Shown here piece after piece: positions 62,968 through 64,000 of a stretch of DNA of 64,000 bases (position 1 is its first letter; each line of letters starts with the position of its first letter). A program made the translations under genes and the position numbers. The DNA is taken from contig NZ_PBSH01000003.1 of NCBI RefSeq assembly GCF_002726155.1, positions 1 to 64,000 on the forward strand, written 5' to 3'. Below the pieces are notes generated by a model, which saw nothing but the letters and a program-made list of their open reading frames with translations, made no database searches and was not told where the DNA came from. This DNA is from Alcanivorax sp. Lineage in GTDB: Bacteria; Pseudomonadota; Gammaproteobacteria; Pseudomonadales; Alcanivoracaceae.

Positions 62968-63948
62968 CTAGCTGTTCATGAAACCGGCCAAGCGTTGATT
63001 GATGGTGCCGGAACATTCGCTGATGATGTCATCAATAATTTCCGCACAGCTCGGGTAACTATCGATCAGGCCCTGCACCATGCCAGACGTCCAGATACCA
63101 CCATCGATTTCACCGGAGGTGAGCGCGGCCTTGCCTTTCACGCCAGCAACCAGATCCACAATATAGTCGAACTTCATGTCCTGACCTTTTTCGCGTTCGA
63201 TTTCATTCACTTTGCTGGCCACTCGGTTCTTGTAAACACGGGCGGTATTCTTCAAAGGGCGGAAAATCAAAGCGGTATCCAGCTCAGATGCCTCAGCAAT
63301 CGCTCGCTTCATATTTTCGTGTACTGGCGCTTCCTTGGAGGCCAGAAAACGGGTGCCCATGTTAATGCCGTCCGCACCCAGCGCCAGACACGCCGCCATC
63401 TGCGCACCCGTACCGATACCACCGGACGCAAGCATGGGAATTTTCAGCACCCGAGCCGCCGCAGGCAGCAAAACCAGGTTAGGAATATCGTCTTCACCCG
63501 GGTGACCAGCACACTCGAAACCATCCACGGACACCGCATCCACGCCCACTTTTTCTGACTTGAGCGCATGCCGAACGGACGTACATTTGTGCACCACCTT
63601 CACCCCGTATTCCTTGAACAGGGGCATGTGCGGTTCCGGGTTGCGGCCAGCGGTTTCCACCACGGTGACACCGTTTTCACAAATCACCCGGGCGTATTCA
63701 TCGTAGGGCACCGGCTTAATGGTCGGCAGGATGGTCAGGTTCACACCGAAGGGTTTGTCGGTCATTTCCTTGCAGCGTTTGATTTCCTTGTCCAGGTCTT
63801 CCGGGGTCGGCTGCGTGAGGGCGGTGATGATGCCCAGGCCGCCAGCGTTGGAAACTGCACTGGCAAGCTCCGCATAACCCACGTTCTGCATGCCACCCTG
63901 AACGATCGGATACTCAATACCCAGCAATTCGGTAATACGCGTTTTCAT
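62968..63948 (-). CDS. Nitronate monooxygenase (2-nitropropane dioxygenase family)
   Basis: The product is 326 residues from the ATG at 63948 (MKTRITELLGIEYPIVQGGMQ), AGAGGAAC upstream. An FMN-dependent TIM barrel: IVQGGMQNVG at the start, FGVNLTILP, the catalytic-region AGHPGEDD, and the phosphate-binding ASGGIGTGAQMAACLALGAD. Oxidises alkyl nitronates; family members also include enoyl-ACP-reductase-like flavoproteins (FabK), which have a similar start. The frame continues upstream to 63990 without conservation. Confidence 0.85.
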   Translation of the reverse strand: MKTRITELLGIEYPIVQGGMQNVGYAELASAVSNAGGLGIITALTQPTPEDLDKEIKRCKEMTDKPFGVNLTILPTIKPVPYDEYARVICENGVTVVETAGRNPEPHMPLFKEYGVKVVHKCTSVRHALKSEKVGVDAVSVDGFECAGHPGEDDIPNLVLLPAAARVLKIPMLASGGIGTGAQMAACLALGADGINMGTRFLASKEAPVHENMKRAIAEASELDTALIFRPLKNTARVYKNRVASKVNEIEREKGQDMKFDYIVDLVAGVKGKAALTSGEIDGGIWTSGMVQGLIDSYPSCAEIIDDIISECSGTINQRLAGFMNS

Positions 63949-64000
63949 CGGTGTTCCTCTCTCGTTGTGCCTGCCTCGTTGTGCCTGCATGGTGCCTGTC

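Overview
The window reads as chromosomal DNA of a marine gammaproteobacterium close to Alcanivorax. The reasons are the high-GC coding style, the ygfB-pepP-ubiH-ubiI / zapA-ssrS-ygfA block, the tkt-epd-pgk-fba / ArsR-methyltransferase-metK block, and three large surface lipoprotein plus FadL-like outer-membrane pairs of the kind expected in a hydrocarbon or lipid user. The genus is inferred from gene content, not from a database match.

Layout. 1-3720: lower-GC integron cassette array, seven cassettes read leftward and separated by attC sites. 3721-4869: integron integrase, read rightward under an intact LexA box but broken by a 5-bp tandem duplication. 5116-9726: glycine cleavage operon gcvT-gcvH-gcvP1-gcvP2. 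9887-24058: three tandem pairs, each a FadL-like barrel followed by a lipoprotein of about 1000 residues with Ig-like repeats. 24517-27105: Fe(III) ABC permease and binding protein behind a Fur-like site, with no ATPase gene. 27166-31920: ubiI, ubiH, pepP, ygfB. 32155-35027: ZapB-like protein, zapA, an IS110-family element, 6S RNA, ygfA. 35008-41174: small membrane protein, ilvA, rpiA, Ala-rich secreted protein, lipase-like hydrolase, flavin-reductase-like protein, META lipoprotein. 41317-46871: fba, pgk, epd-like, tkt. 47080-51824: SAM cycle (ArsR-methyltransferase regulator, metK, SAH riboswitch, ahcY, metF). 52290-58265: YbaK-like deacylase, pyruvate kinase, two DegV paralogues, and a two-gene operon of unknown function. 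58322-63948: GFA protein, LysR regulator, formaldehyde detoxification pair adhC-fghA, glutathione transferase, nitronate monooxygenase.

The strongest discovery is the IS110 element at 32924-34128. It sits in a GTAGGAG-type REP palindrome, split at a CT dinucleotide. Its non-coding left end contains what looks like a complete bridge RNA. One guide segment equals the left half of the interrupted target (9 nt). A second is the reverse complement of the right half (7 nt). Both lie in an internal loop closed by a 7-bp stem, and a third segment matches the element's own right end (8 nt). Two unoccupied copies of the target lie in another REP pair in this window.

Other notable structures: an SAH riboswitch with two mutually exclusive hairpins controlling the ahcY ribosome binding site; a 15-bp-arm operator on the probable SahR gene; an SOS-controlled but dead integrase beside a 32-bp palindrome carrying GTTATG motifs; cassettes encoding a tandem MazG-like protein with paired Cys motifs and a free-standing EF-Tu domain III-like protein; and two families of intergenic repeats that recur between genes across the window.
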